Source: an uncultured Bacteroides sp.
GTDB lineage: Bacteria > Bacteroidota > Bacteroidia > Bacteroidales > Bacteroidaceae
Length of the DNA: 64,000 nt
Assembly: GCA_937890825.1 (NCBI GenBank)
Contig: CALADS010000079.1
Coordinates: 1-64,000 of the forward strand
Direction of reading: 5' to 3'
Positions 1 through 8,224 of this stretch are shown here, piece after piece. A program made the position numbers and the translations under genes. Within the stretch, counting starts at the first letter, position 1. Every line of letters starts with the position of its first letter. The notes beneath the pieces were generated by a model. It did no database searches, had not been told where the DNA came from, and was given only the letters and a program-made list of their open reading frames with translations.

Positions 1-48
1 AAACCGTTGTACCGCGAGGTACCCGGGGTTCGAATCCCTGTCTCTCCG
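1..48 (+). tRNA. 3' part of a class II tRNA, probably tRNA-Ser
   Basis: The gene starts upstream of the window. Visible are the end of the anticodon arm, a long variable arm with a GTACC/GGTAC stem (class II), a T arm with the TTCGAAT loop at 29-35 closed by a 5-bp stem (24-28 with 36-40, one G-U pair), and the 3' acceptor strand TCTCTCC at 41-47 with discriminator G48. The acceptor strand would pair with GGAGAGA, usual for tRNA-Ser; tRNA-Leu is the alternative. The anticodon is outside the window. It borders the mobilizable element, and tRNA 3' ends are frequent integration targets. Confidence 0.85.
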
Positions 49-83
49 CAATAAACGCTGAAAATCAGCAAATTGCAAAACAA

Positions 84-121
84 ACACCCAGTTTTACACC
101 CAAGAATGTAAAACTGGGTGT
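84..121. repeat. Left-end hairpin with ACACCCA repeats
   Basis: A perfect 14-bp inverted repeat (84-97 with 108-121) is followed by TTTTTG, so it could terminate rightward transcription from the tRNA. The heptamer ACACCCA occurs here at 84-90 and 96-102 and in reverse at 115-121. The same heptamer recurs three times just upstream of the integrase gene (8225-8265), which suggests integrase arm-type binding sites. Confidence 0.5.
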
Positions 122-240
122 TTTTGTATTATTTAAGATTTATCCTTCAATTGTTTCTTTATGGACAAAAAAATAAGGAGCATAAGGAAGTGATTGGTGT
201 ATTTCCTCATGCTCCTTGGCTATAACTCTATCGGTTGTTT

Positions 241-492
241 TTAAAGAGTAGATTCTGAAAAATCTAATTCATATACAACTTCTCCAAGACTGTTTTTGCT
301 GAAAGTCCCAGTACAGATTAGTTCAGGGAAATCTTTAGTCCAAAAAGGTACAACAATTTCAGATTGAGTCGAAAACATTATTTTTGTTTTTAACTCATCA
401 GCTTGCTCTTCACAAATTGATTTTAATTTTTCAAAGCTATCAGTTGTTTTTCCACAATGAATAGCTAATTCTTGTTGATTTAATGCTGACAT
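241..492 (-). CDS. Small hypothetical protein, element cargo
   Basis: An 83-residue protein I do not recognise. It starts MSALNQQELAIHCGK, has no signal peptide or membrane segment, and has a mixed charged and hydrophobic composition suggesting a small cytoplasmic protein. It lies 20 bp downstream of an exported hypothetical protein on the same strand and is probably co-transcribed with it. It is the last leftward gene before the left end of the element, a usual position for cargo. The function is unknown. Confidence 0.55.
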   Translation of the reverse strand: MSALNQQELAIHCGKTTDSFEKLKSICEEQADELKTKIMFSTQSEIVVPFWTKDFPELICTGTFSKNSLGEVVYELDFSESTL

Positions 493-512
493 ATAAGTAT
501 TATTTTAGGTTG

Positions 513-1190
513 TTATAAATCTTCTCCATTAGCTCTGTTGTATTCATTATCATAGAACATGGTAATATAATATTTCCCATAGAACTCAGAAATCATAAAC
601 CATACAGGTTTCTTTGACATCAAATCCATAGCATATGATAAGCTCATTTTTGTTATGTCTGTTTTAACGTCATCTGTGGGATTTTCTAATTCTTTTTCAG
701 AATATTTCTGGAGAATAATCTCTTTTATGTCATTAGCGATAGCTAAAGAATCTGCAATTACAGGGTTTTGGTAAAAGATGGCTTCATATCTTTTACTGTT
801 TACACTCATTTCATAGGATATATCTTCGTCTTCTGGAATTGTGTAATCATCAAGGCTTGTATATTTAGAATTGTTCTTAAACTGTTGGCACAATTTATTA
901 AATCTAATTTTGATGTCAGTTTCATCCATTTGATGTGCATCGCATAGCATAATACGACACACTTTATTATTATTTGTTGCTACATGCACATTTACCTGTG
1001 TGCCATTAAATTCACCTTCTAAAATGTCTTTATCGGTTGTAGAGCTTACGAATCCTTTCTCTTTAAGTTTTTTAATCATTTCAGGCTTGAATCCATCTAT
1101 AGGAATTCCCATAAATTTAGTGACATCTTTCTGGGCAAATGTAGAAATTGTAATTGTTAATAGGACGATAAAAAAAACTATCTTTTTCAT
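513..1190 (-). CDS. Exported hypothetical protein, element cargo
   Basis: A 225-residue protein with a clear N-terminal signal peptide (MKKIVFFIVLLTITISTFAQ, cleavage after about residue 20) and a soluble remainder with alternating alpha/beta character. It contains no motif I can assign. Proteins of this shape, secreted and about 200 residues, are common as uncharacterised genes in Bacteroides mobile elements. It is followed by the 83-residue gene on the same strand. About 300 bp of non-coding sequence with a large imperfect palindrome separates it from the relaxase gene upstream, so it probably has its own promoter. Confidence 0.65.
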   Translation of the reverse strand: MKKIVFFIVLLTITISTFAQKDVTKFMGIPIDGFKPEMIKKLKEKGFVSSTTDKDILEGEFNGTQVNVHVATNNNKVCRIMLCDAHQMDETDIKIRFNKLCQQFKNNSKYTSLDDYTIPEDEDISYEMSVNSKRYEAIFYQNPVIADSLAIANDIKEIILQKYSEKELENPTDDVKTDITKMSLSYAMDLMSKKPVWFMISEFYGKYYITMFYDNEYNRANGEDL

Positions 1191-1266
1191 AGCATTTCCA
1201 TTATGCCTTCAGTTACCACAAGGCTTTGTTAAAACCACGAAGCATGGAACTGTATGCCACACTCTT

Positions 1267-1382
1267 ACTTGAAGGTCGTAGGAAACCCTGAATACAGATG
1301 TAACAATAGCAGCCCACGCTATAGCGTGAGAACCACTATGCTATCCTTGTATTCAGATTGAAAATTTCCTACGTTTTCAAGT
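1267..1382. repeat. Large imperfect palindrome upstream of the cargo genes
   Basis: In the gene-free stretch 1191-1492, three short blocks on the left (ACTTGAA 1267-1273, CGTAGGAAA 1277-1285, TGAATACA 1289-1296) are matched in reverse order by their complements on the right (TGTATTCA 1348-1355, TTTCCTACG 1365-1373, TTCAAGT 1376-1382). The middle holds a perfect 14-bp palindrome (CACGCTATAGCGTG, 1315-1328). The whole can fold as one long interrupted hairpin on either strand. It could be a structured leader, a terminator region or a relic of an insertion. No gene is seen in this stretch. Confidence 0.5.
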
Positions 1383-1492
1383 ACAAGATAAGCATAACGC
1401 TTCTTCTAAATTCTAATATGTCTGGACAGAGTTTTCTCCATCCGCTTGCAAAGATACGCAATTTTATTGAAATCCAATCAAATACTATCAGA

Positions 1493-2851
1493 TTACATCC
1501 TGAATCCTCTGGATTTTTGCTCTCTCTGCACCGAATTACGCAGATTCTGCTGTAACTTTTCCCATTGTTCCTTGAACCATTGTACTATGGGCTGTCGGTT
1601 TATGGTCAGCACCAACTTGTGTTCCTCAGTCAAATCGTCCTCAATCTTGCAGACCGCATCCTTTATTTTGAATGACTGCCTATGCTGTGTGGAGTACAGC
1701 TTGCCACTGCAGACGATGGGCTTCCTTTTAGCCAAAAGTACGTCTATCATTTCCTGTGTAAATCCAGCTGACTTGCAGAACTTCTCCATTTGCAGCATTT
1801 CTCTCATAATGGGGAACCATTTGAAAGCTTTGCCGATGATTTCGTTCAGCTCTTCTATTTTCTTCACCTTCATGTTCAGCTCCTGTCGGTGTACCTCCTG
1901 CTGGCAGTGTGTCTCTGTGCTGTGACGCTCTTCCTGCATCCTCATGTGGTCGTTCAGCAGACGAATCTGGTTGTCACGTTTGTCTATCTCACCCTGTAGC
2001 TTTCCGTTGGCTTGTTCCAGCTCCTTCAGCTTACCGCTACCGAAAAGAGAACCGACCCCGCTGGCAATGGCTGTCATGGCATCCGTAGCCTTGTTTTTCA
2101 GCTGCTCGGTTCTGGCTTCACTTTTGATTTTAGCCAGTTCGCTTTCCGCCCGTTCCTTTTCGGCAAGCAGCAGACCGATGTTTTCCTGTATGTCCTCTGT
2201 CTGGTTCAGCAGGTCACGGTAGTATTGGGCGGTGGTGGTATGCCGGGCTTCCGAGCCGACAATACCTCGCTTCAATCCGTATTTTGCCATAGCCAGTGCA
2301 TACCCGTCCTGATAGGCTTTCAGCTTATGCCGGGTCATGATGTCATTGGCTGACAGCCGTGCTGCACCGCTCGGCTTCTTGCGGTAGTTCTTCTTCACCA
2401 GTTTTTCCGACTTCTTCTTTCTGCGTTCGGTCTGGACGATAGGGATGAGGGTGGCATGGATATGGGGTGTTTCCTCGTCCATGTGCAGCACAGCCGAAAC
2501 CACGTTCTCGCTGCCGTAGGTACGTTTCATCCATTCCACGCTGTCCCTGCACCATTCATCCAGCTTGCCTGCCTGCTCTATCTGCTTCATGTCCTTGGGG
2601 CTTCCCGATAGGATGAAGCGGATGGCACGTACCTGGTTGGTGCCTATCTTGCGTGTCAGTCCGGCACTTTTCAGCCTGTGGCTGATGGCTTCGTTGCGGT
2701 TGGTTACTCCACCGGGGAACTCAATCAGCTCACGGTTGAGATGCGTCCGTGTCGGATCTGCGTTCTTCGGGGTGGTCTTTCTTTCGATGTGGTCGGACAT
2801 CTTGCTGTCCGACCCGTGCGCTTTGTCAAGATGCAATACTGCGAATCCCAT
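1493..2851 (-). CDS. MobV-family relaxase (Mob/Pre)
   Basis: This 452-residue DNA relaxase would nick the element's oriT and lead the strand during mobilization by a helper conjugation system. The N-terminal relaxase domain (about 1-215) carries the MobV metal-binding motif HMDEETPHIH at residues 123-132 (H123, E126, H130, H132). A long coiled coil follows at about 220-335, rich in E, K, Q and L, and then a basic tail, the usual Mob/Pre layout. The length is typical of Bacteroides MobV proteins. The likely oriT with several inverted repeats lies just upstream (2880-3063). The gene is on the same strand as the primase and ATPase genes. Confidence 0.9.
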   Translation of the reverse strand: MGFAVLHLDKAHGSDSKMSDHIERKTTPKNADPTRTHLNRELIEFPGGVTNRNEAISHRLKSAGLTRKIGTNQVRAIRFILSGSPKDMKQIEQAGKLDEWCRDSVEWMKRTYGSENVVSAVLHMDEETPHIHATLIPIVQTERRKKKSEKLVKKNYRKKPSGAARLSANDIMTRHKLKAYQDGYALAMAKYGLKRGIVGSEARHTTTAQYYRDLLNQTEDIQENIGLLLAEKERAESELAKIKSEARTEQLKNKATDAMTAIASGVGSLFGSGKLKELEQANGKLQGEIDKRDNQIRLLNDHMRMQEERHSTETHCQQEVHRQELNMKVKKIEELNEIIGKAFKWFPIMREMLQMEKFCKSAGFTQEMIDVLLAKRKPIVCSGKLYSTQHRQSFKIKDAVCKIEDDLTEEHKLVLTINRQPIVQWFKEQWEKLQQNLRNSVQREQKSRGFRM

Positions 2852-2879
2852 GTTCTTCCTTTCTTTCTGATTCGTTAGA

Positions 2880-3063
2880 CATTTGTTTTCTTACCCCTCT
2901 TGGGGGCGGCATAGCCGTTCATCGGGGGTGTCCAGAGGGGTGGAACCCCGTTGGCTCATTGGGGGATTTTTAGCGTTACTTGTAATGCGGCTCGAAAAAT
3001 CCCCTAATGAGCTACGACTTTTTCAGCATGGAAAAGTCCACGCGCTCGTCCCTACATGCTGAA
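2880..3063. other. Probable oriT region
   Basis: The non-coding stretch directly upstream of the MobV start holds dense inverted repeats. An 18-bp pair (2954-2971 with 2995-3012, one mismatch) is separated by 23 nt. A perfect 9-bp pair TTCAGCATG/CATGCTGAA (3022-3030 with 3055-3063) overlaps the 3' end of the primase gene. Shorter CCCCTC/GAGGGG repeats lie at 2896-2940. A structured GC-rich block next to a relaxase gene is the expected place for oriT. The nick site itself cannot be identified from sequence alone. Confidence 0.55.
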
Positions 3064-4044
3064 CCCTCTGCCCCGTTTGGTTGGTTCCTCTCCGGTGGCT
3101 TCTTTTCCCTTCTGTCGGCTTGCTGTTTCAGCTTTCATCCGGATGGCTTCCGCCTGCTTTCTGGCTCTCTGCTGTTGTAAGTATTCGTTAAAGTCCTTGC
3201 ACCCGCCATAAATCTGCGAAGCGTCCCGGATATACCGGTCTCTGCCGTATTCCATGCGGATTTGCCGGAGTGCTTCCATGCCTGCATGGTCGTTGTCGAA
3301 AAAGCAGTGGATGCGCTCGTAATTGCCCAACGGATAGAGAGCCTTGTTTATATTCGATACGGAGTTCAATACAATGTAGTCCTGCCCGTCCAATTCCGGA
3401 TAATTCGGGCAGCTTTCCTGTCTCAATGTCAGAAAGGAAAGGTAGTCCATGAAACCCTCGAACACATAGCAGGCAGTCCTTGCTTTTCCCGCCTGTCTGA
3501 TGTGGGAGATTTCCTTGGGGGCGATGCAGCCCTTGAAATAGGGGTTACGAACCTCAAACCCACCCGAACCGTTAGGGAATGCGATGGCAAAGTAACGCTT
3601 GCCGTTGTGGGTGTAACGGGCTTCACTACATTCTCTTTTTGCCAGTTCCAGATTTATTCCTCTACCTTGTAAATAGGAAAGCAGGGCAGGAGACGATAGC
3701 GGTACTATCTCCAGCTGCTGGAAGCTCGGACCGAAAGAGTCCTGCTTGCCAAAAGAGAAAGATACCGGGTGTACATGCGGTGTCTGTTCCGCAATCCGCT
3801 CCAGCAGGTAAGGTACATGGTCGGTAGCATACAGGTGTGCAGCCAGTTCAATGATACCGCCCCCTTTCCCTAAACCGAAGTCGTACCACTGGTTGCGTTC
3901 GGTGTTCACTTTGAAGGAAGCCTCTGTTTCTTCCCTCAAGGGAGATTTGTACCAAAGGTTGATACCCTGCTGTTTGACGGGTGAATAACCCAGGCTGTGC
4001 AGGTAGTCAGCCAGATTGATTTGTTTTGCAGTCTCGATGTTCAT
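3052..4044 (-). CDS. Toprim/CHC2-type primase-like protein
   Basis: A protein of 330 residues from the start MNIETAKQINLADYL. That start was chosen because related element primases begin this way; an in-frame start at 4095 would add 17 residues. The N-terminal part (about 28-75: WYKSPLREE, then WYDFGLGKGG) resembles the DnaG CHC2 region but lacks the zinc-binding cysteines. The Toprim part has the acidic residue of FEGFMD (E196) and the FFDNDHAG motif (D250, D252). It probably primes replication of the excised circle or of the transferred single strand. It lies downstream of the RepA-like ATPase across a repeat-rich gap that may be the replication origin. Confidence 0.8.
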   Translation of the reverse strand: MNIETAKQINLADYLHSLGYSPVKQQGINLWYKSPLREETEASFKVNTERNQWYDFGLGKGGGIIELAAHLYATDHVPYLLERIAEQTPHVHPVSFSFGKQDSFGPSFQQLEIVPLSSPALLSYLQGRGINLELAKRECSEARYTHNGKRYFAIAFPNGSGGFEVRNPYFKGCIAPKEISHIRQAGKARTACYVFEGFMDYLSFLTLRQESCPNYPELDGQDYIVLNSVSNINKALYPLGNYERIHCFFDNDHAGMEALRQIRMEYGRDRYIRDASQIYGGCKDFNEYLQQQRARKQAEAIRMKAETASRQKGKEATGEEPTKRGRGFSM

Positions 4045-4119
4045 AAGGAAATCGTTTTTAGTGAGTACTTTGATTATTTCTTTTTTTGCCCGCAACTCTT
4101 AAAACTATGCGGTCTGTAC

Positions 4120-4241
4120 AATCACTTCACTAAACTCCTAATATATAGCCCCCCGGAATAAAGTGAAGCGATTAGTCTGTTTCTGAAATCACTTCACTAA
4201 ATTGTCGTATATATAGGATACGGGAATAAAGTGAAGTGATT
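4120..4241. repeat. Two tandem palindromic units, possible origin or operator
   Basis: The 12-mer AATCACTTCACT occurs four times in alternating orientation: 4120-4131 (+), 4162-4173 (reverse, one change), 4187-4198 (+) and 4230-4241 (reverse). Each +/reverse pair forms a unit of about 55 bp whose loops are also alike, and the units repeat with a 67-bp period. Such paired iterons between a RepA-like ATPase gene and a primase gene suggest a replication origin. A promoter/operator for the primase gene is the other reading. Confidence 0.6.
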
Positions 4242-4255
4242 TTCGATGTAGTCGG

Positions 4256-5323
4256 CTAATAGTGGTAATCAGGCTTGAAGGAATACTTCCTGCCGTTTTC
4301 CTGCACTATCATCCGTTTGTTGCGCAGCATGGTGATAAGCGCCACTGCATTCTGGTGATTCAGTCTAACCCCTTCTGCCAGATAAGTCTTGATTAAGGTG
4401 TCTTCCAGCTCCTTGTAGCCGTATTCCTCTTTCAGTGCAAAAGCGGCTTCCAGTGCGGCACGGTGCTGCGGTTCTGAAATATCCTTGTAAGGGTCAAACT
4501 TTTCCACCGAGGGTCTTCCCGGCTTCCTTACTTCCGGCTTGTAACCTTCCGCAAGTTCGGGCAGGGCTCGGTCGTTGATGCGGAATGCAAAAGGCTCGAA
4601 ATCCATCGCCCGGATGTGCATGGCGGAAACATGGCTGATGTCGCTGTTCCCCTTGTCCTTTTCCACCAGCAGGACTGTTTCTGCCTTGTTGTTCAGTTCC
4701 GTACCGATGTGCCCTCTTGCGTTCTCATCCCCCTTGTTCTGATGCAGTATCGTATGGATATGAATCTGCCTGTCGTCCGTCCACTGCATCAGCTTGGATA
4801 TGATGCGGGTGGATTCACCGGGGCTGTTGATGTCGTACACCATATCCCGGATGCCGTCTATGATGACCAGCCCAATATCCGGTGAGTGGTAGATAGCCTG
4901 TTCTACAATGCTGATGCGCTGTTCCGGGGTGTATTTTCTCAAAGCGAGAAACTCCAGATAACCGCTGTCCCTGTCGTCGGGCAATCCTGCCATCCGCAGG
5001 ATCCGCTTCATCACTTTCAGGCAGTGGTAGGGGCTTTGCTCCGTATCTATATAAAGCACTTTCCGCTTTTCCTCGGGCAGTTCAGCCGCATATCGTAACA
5101 CGGTACCGTTCTTCAATGCAGCGGCTACGATAGCCGATACATTGAAGGTCTTCTTGCTCTTGGCTTTGCCGATGGATGCGCTGAAATTGCCCAGCGTCCC
5201 GATGACAGAGCCGTGTACTTTCAGAATTTCGGGGGCTTTTTCGTAGCATCTTGACAGACTTAGCCGGGATTCCTGCCAGAGGATAACGGCTTGTTCGGGT
5301 GATATTTCTTTTATATAGTCCAT
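4256..5323 (-). CDS. RepA-like AAA ATPase of the mobile element
   Basis: A 355-residue protein from MDYIKEISPEQ. The start is fixed by a strong GGAGGTG ribosome-binding site a few bases upstream. It resembles the hexameric RepA/AAA_25 ATPase group: a Walker-A-like stretch at about 45-60 (GNFSASIGKAKSKKTF, degenerate but with lysines in place), YIDTEQ at 91-96, a Walker B LVIID at 152-156 and LHQNKG near 194. The C-terminal 90 residues look like a winged-helix module. The probable role is replicative helicase or initiator for the excised element. The end of the HTH gene overlaps the region just before its ribosome-binding site, so the two are translated from one mRNA. Confidence 0.75.
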   Translation of the reverse strand: MDYIKEISPEQAVILWQESRLSLSRCYEKAPEILKVHGSVIGTLGNFSASIGKAKSKKTFNVSAIVAAALKNGTVLRYAAELPEEKRKVLYIDTEQSPYHCLKVMKRILRMAGLPDDRDSGYLEFLALRKYTPEQRISIVEQAIYHSPDIGLVIIDGIRDMVYDINSPGESTRIISKLMQWTDDRQIHIHTILHQNKGDENARGHIGTELNNKAETVLLVEKDKGNSDISHVSAMHIRAMDFEPFAFRINDRALPELAEGYKPEVRKPGRPSVEKFDPYKDISEPQHRAALEAAFALKEEYGYKELEDTLIKTYLAEGVRLNHQNAVALITMLRNKRMIVQENGRKYSFKPDYHY

Positions 5324-5334
5324 AATCACCTCCT

Positions 5335-5643
5335 TTATCTGCGTCCTCCGGTTTTCTTGCCAGCCAGTTCCAGCGCCAGTTCTGCATCCACGATAATCTT
5401 GCGTCCAATCTGGGTAATGGCTTTGTCTATCTTTCCGCTTTTCTTGATGCGGTTGGCTGTGGGCAGGCTGCACCCGAAAAGCTTGGCTATGCCGAGTATG
5501 CCGTACACGTACTTTCTTTCCGTGTCGGTGGTTGGCTGCGGTTGCGCCTCTGCCTGTACCGAAGCGTGTCTGCTTAAAAAAAGGAACTCTTCGCCTGTCA
5601 TCTGCCAGACGGGTTTCACTAACAGTTCTTTGAGGTTGTTCAT
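5335..5643 (-). CDS. DUF3853-type helix-turn-helix protein
   Basis: A 102-residue protein beginning MNNLKELLVKPVWQMTGEEF, which matches the DUF3853 family found in Bacteroides mobile elements. The second half (about 50-95: YGILGIAKLFGCSLPTANRIKKSGKIDKAITQIGRKIIVD) reads as a MerR/excisionase-like winged helix-turn-helix. It ends 11 bp before the ATPase start. A role as excisionase or as regulator of the ATPase/primase/mob genes is likely but inferred. A repeated half-site upstream (5727-5827) is a candidate binding site. Confidence 0.7.
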   Translation of the reverse strand: MNNLKELLVKPVWQMTGEEFLFLSRHASVQAEAQPQPTTDTERKYVYGILGIAKLFGCSLPTANRIKKSGKIDKAITQIGRKIIVDAELALELAGKKTGGRR

Positions 5644-5726
5644 CGTCCGTATGATTACTTGTTTGACAATAGCCCTGCGCACAGGCTGTTTTTTTCTGTT
5701 CTCGAACGATGCAAAATTAGGTAGGG

Positions 5727-5827
5727 TTTTGAGTGGTAAGTATGTGGATGATATAAACGGATTGTTTTGTTATATCGCTGAATATCAAGAAATAAAAATA
5801 CCACTCAAAAATTATTTTGAGTGGTAT
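5727..5827. promoter_or_regulatory. Three-copy half-site with 13-bp palindrome
   Basis: TTTTGAGTGGTA occurs at 5727-5738 and 5815-5826 and in reverse at 5799-5810. The last two copies form a perfect 13-bp inverted repeat (5798-5810 with 5815-5827) with a 4-nt loop. On the minus strand the hairpin is followed by a T-rich run, so it may terminate the integrase operon. The third free copy closer to the HTH gene suggests an operator as well. Confidence 0.55.
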
Positions 5828-5865
5828 AAGTGGTCATGTCGTAAAATATATTGGAATATCACGGG

Positions 5866-6927
5866 TTATCGGAATATTCCGTCCATTTCCTTGGCGAACT
5901 TTTGGTTGGGAATACTGGGTAAATCGGAGACGGGTTCCCTGTACTTGGACTTGTAATAGTCTTCATCAATATCCAGGTGTTTCAGGATGGCTTCCTTCCA
6001 TTTGTCCTTATCCTGCTCTGGCAACTGCTCCTTCATCAGGGAAATCAGATAGCATACCCGTATCTTTTCCCTTGGCTTTATTTTCAGTACGCACTGGCAG
6101 GGATGCAGATTCATGCAGGCATAGAAATCCGGTGCGGTAATGTCTTCAAACTGTTCCCCTACACAAATTTCATGAATGAGGGAAATCAGTTTCATGCTGA
6201 AATATTCAGGCAATCCGGCAGTCGTAGCTGTAGTCGATGCGGTTGTAGTTTCAGTTTCCGGCTGGCTGTCTGTACGGCTCTGCCTGTCTGCTTCGTTCGG
6301 TTGGCTTTCTTCGTCCGGTACATATTTGGTCAGGATGCCCATGAAGTGTACGCTAAGCAGGTAGATGTCGTCGCAACGGTTTTTCATGTATTGCCGGGCT
6401 TCTTTCCAGAGAAGGGTTTGCTGCTCATAAAGATGCTCCAGCTGGGCTTTCTCCTTTTCATATTCAGCCTTGCAACGCTCATATTCTCTTTCCGCCAGCT
6501 TTTCTTCTTCGGGTGTATGCTCTCGGTAGCCAATGGTATCATAGCGGTTGTTGGCTTCGTTCATCGGTTTGCGTAGCCTGTTTACCACTTCCATCTCTTC
6601 CTTGATGGCTTCCTTGTAGCTGTCTGCGTATTGGTTGCATACACGCATAATCACTTCATCATGGGGAAGGCTGTAAGCTTCATAAAGCCGTGTGTATTCT
6701 CTGACTTCCTTTTTCAGACTTTTCAGCAGCAGGGTACATGGTTCTGGCGGTGTATGCAGCACCAGTTCAAGGATAGCTTGCTCAAAAGCCTTTATATCGC
6801 TCCATTCCGAGTAGAAATCAACGATGAATTTCTGCTTTTCAAAAGAGAAAGTATGGCTTACAATCCAGTCTTTGCTGATTCTGTTCAGCTCTCCGTATTG
6901 GGGTATGAGGGTTGTTATCGTATTCAT
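5866..6927 (-). CDS. Conserved hypothetical protein of mobilizable elements
   Basis: A 353-residue protein without signal peptide or membrane segment. Residues about 95-185 are strongly charged and helical, probably a coiled coil. A low-complexity Thr/Ala/Glu linker (TETTTASTTATTAG) lies near 225-240, and a second helical domain follows. I recognise it only as a companion gene often found next to integrases in Bacteroides elements. The gene starts 2 bp after the integrase stop, so the two form an operon. The function is unknown; a role in excision or element maintenance would fit the position but nothing in the sequence proves it. Confidence 0.6.
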   Translation of the reverse strand: MNTITTLIPQYGELNRISKDWIVSHTFSFEKQKFIVDFYSEWSDIKAFEQAILELVLHTPPEPCTLLLKSLKKEVREYTRLYEAYSLPHDEVIMRVCNQYADSYKEAIKEEMEVVNRLRKPMNEANNRYDTIGYREHTPEEEKLAEREYERCKAEYEKEKAQLEHLYEQQTLLWKEARQYMKNRCDDIYLLSVHFMGILTKYVPDEESQPNEADRQSRTDSQPETETTTASTTATTAGLPEYFSMKLISLIHEICVGEQFEDITAPDFYACMNLHPCQCVLKIKPREKIRVCYLISLMKEQLPEQDKDKWKEAILKHLDIDEDYYKSKYREPVSDLPSIPNQKFAKEMDGIFR

Positions 6928-6929
6928 GT

Positions 6930-8222
6930 TTATAGGAGATTAAATTTGTTCATTGCCTGAATTTTGATGTCGTCTGCTATGTCAATGTAAGGTTTCATGG
7001 CTTTGTAGTCGCTATGCCCTGTCCATTTCATGACCACTTGCACCGGAATGCCCAGAGCCAAAGCATTACAAATAAATGTGCGTCTGCCAGTATGGGTGCT
7101 CAACAAGGCATATTTAGGTGTGACTTCGTCTATTCGTTCATTTCCCTTGTAGTAGGTTTCCCGTACAGGTTCGTCTATTTCTGCCAGTTCTCCTAACTCT
7201 TTCAAATACTCGTTCATCTTCTGATTACTTACCACTGGCAATGCTTTATTGTTTTGGAAAGGAATATCTTTATATTTTTCAAGAATAGCTTTGCTGTGGT
7301 CATTCAGCTCAATAATAAGGCTGTCAGCCGTTTTGATGGTGGTAATTTCTATGTGTTCCTCTTTCACGTCGCTGCGTTTCAAGTTATACACATCAGAATG
7401 CCGAAGACCTGTGAAGCAACAAAATAATAAAACATCCCTTACTCTTTCAAGGTATTGTTTGGCAGCAGGTATCTGGCAGGCTCTGATTTTGTCCAATTCA
7501 TTCCGGGTAAGGAATATTACTTTTTTCGGTGCACTTTTCATTTTGGGCATGAATTTGTCATAAGCGGTGTTTTGATGATACCCTTTTCGGTTAGTCCAAC
7601 GTAAAAACCATTTCAAGAACTTGATTTGCTTGGCTATGGAAGTGTTGCGCATATCTTTATCACTGCGTAAGTAATCTATATACTCATTGAAGTGTCTTTC
7701 CGTCCAGCTCTCAAATGTCGTGTTCGGATCAAAAGTTGCGATGTGCTTTTTTACTGTTGCAAACTTCTTTAGAGTAGAGGATGACCAGTCATTTTGTTTG
7801 CTGCATTCGGCAACAAACTCATCAAAGATTTTCATGAAGTCTAATTTCACTTCCTCTTTCTCATGATGGCTCTCTTCCTTTTCTCCTTTCATTTTTAGAT
7901 TGAAAGCCTCTTTGATTTGTGCAGGGGTGGGCATTATGTCTTGTACTTCGAACTCCTTGAACACATTCTGTATCTCGGTGTATTGACGCAGTAGTTCGGT
8001 GTTGATTTCTGATGCGCTTTGTTTCAGCTTATTGGTACAGCCGTTTCTTACCCGTTGCTTGTCTGCATCCCATTTCTCCATATCAATCCGATAGCCTGTT
8101 GTAAACTCAATCCGTTGGCTTGCAAAAACGACACGCATACGGATGGGTACATTTTGAGTGATAGGAATGCCATCTTTTTTACGGTTTTCCAGTGCGAAGA
8201 TGATATTTCTCTTGATGTTCAT
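6930..8222 (-). CDS. Tyrosine site-specific integrase
   Basis: A 430-residue phage-type integrase that would insert and excise the element. The N-terminal arm-binding domain covers about 1-105, the SAM-like core-binding domain about 130-215 and the catalytic domain about 235-425. Catalytic residues are visible: R274 in TGLRHSD, the H377-x-x-R380 box in STHTGRRTF, H403 in TGHSD and the nucleophile Y412 in KPYID. It is the right-most gene of the element and reads inward. ACACCCA repeats lie immediately upstream (8225-8265), so integrase binding to its arm sites could also affect its own promoter. Confidence 0.93.
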   Translation of the reverse strand: MNIKRNIIFALENRKKDGIPITQNVPIRMRVVFASQRIEFTTGYRIDMEKWDADKQRVRNGCTNKLKQSASEINTELLRQYTEIQNVFKEFEVQDIMPTPAQIKEAFNLKMKGEKEESHHEKEEVKLDFMKIFDEFVAECSKQNDWSSSTLKKFATVKKHIATFDPNTTFESWTERHFNEYIDYLRSDKDMRNTSIAKQIKFLKWFLRWTNRKGYHQNTAYDKFMPKMKSAPKKVIFLTRNELDKIRACQIPAAKQYLERVRDVLLFCCFTGLRHSDVYNLKRSDVKEEHIEITTIKTADSLIIELNDHSKAILEKYKDIPFQNNKALPVVSNQKMNEYLKELGELAEIDEPVRETYYKGNERIDEVTPKYALLSTHTGRRTFICNALALGIPVQVVMKWTGHSDYKAMKPYIDIADDIKIQAMNKFNLL

Positions 8223-8224
8223 AA

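Noticed and set aside
5357..5956. A 199-codon rightward frame across the HTH gene and its upstream region
   Set aside because: It is antisense to the HTH gene and runs through the palindromic control region; no motif.
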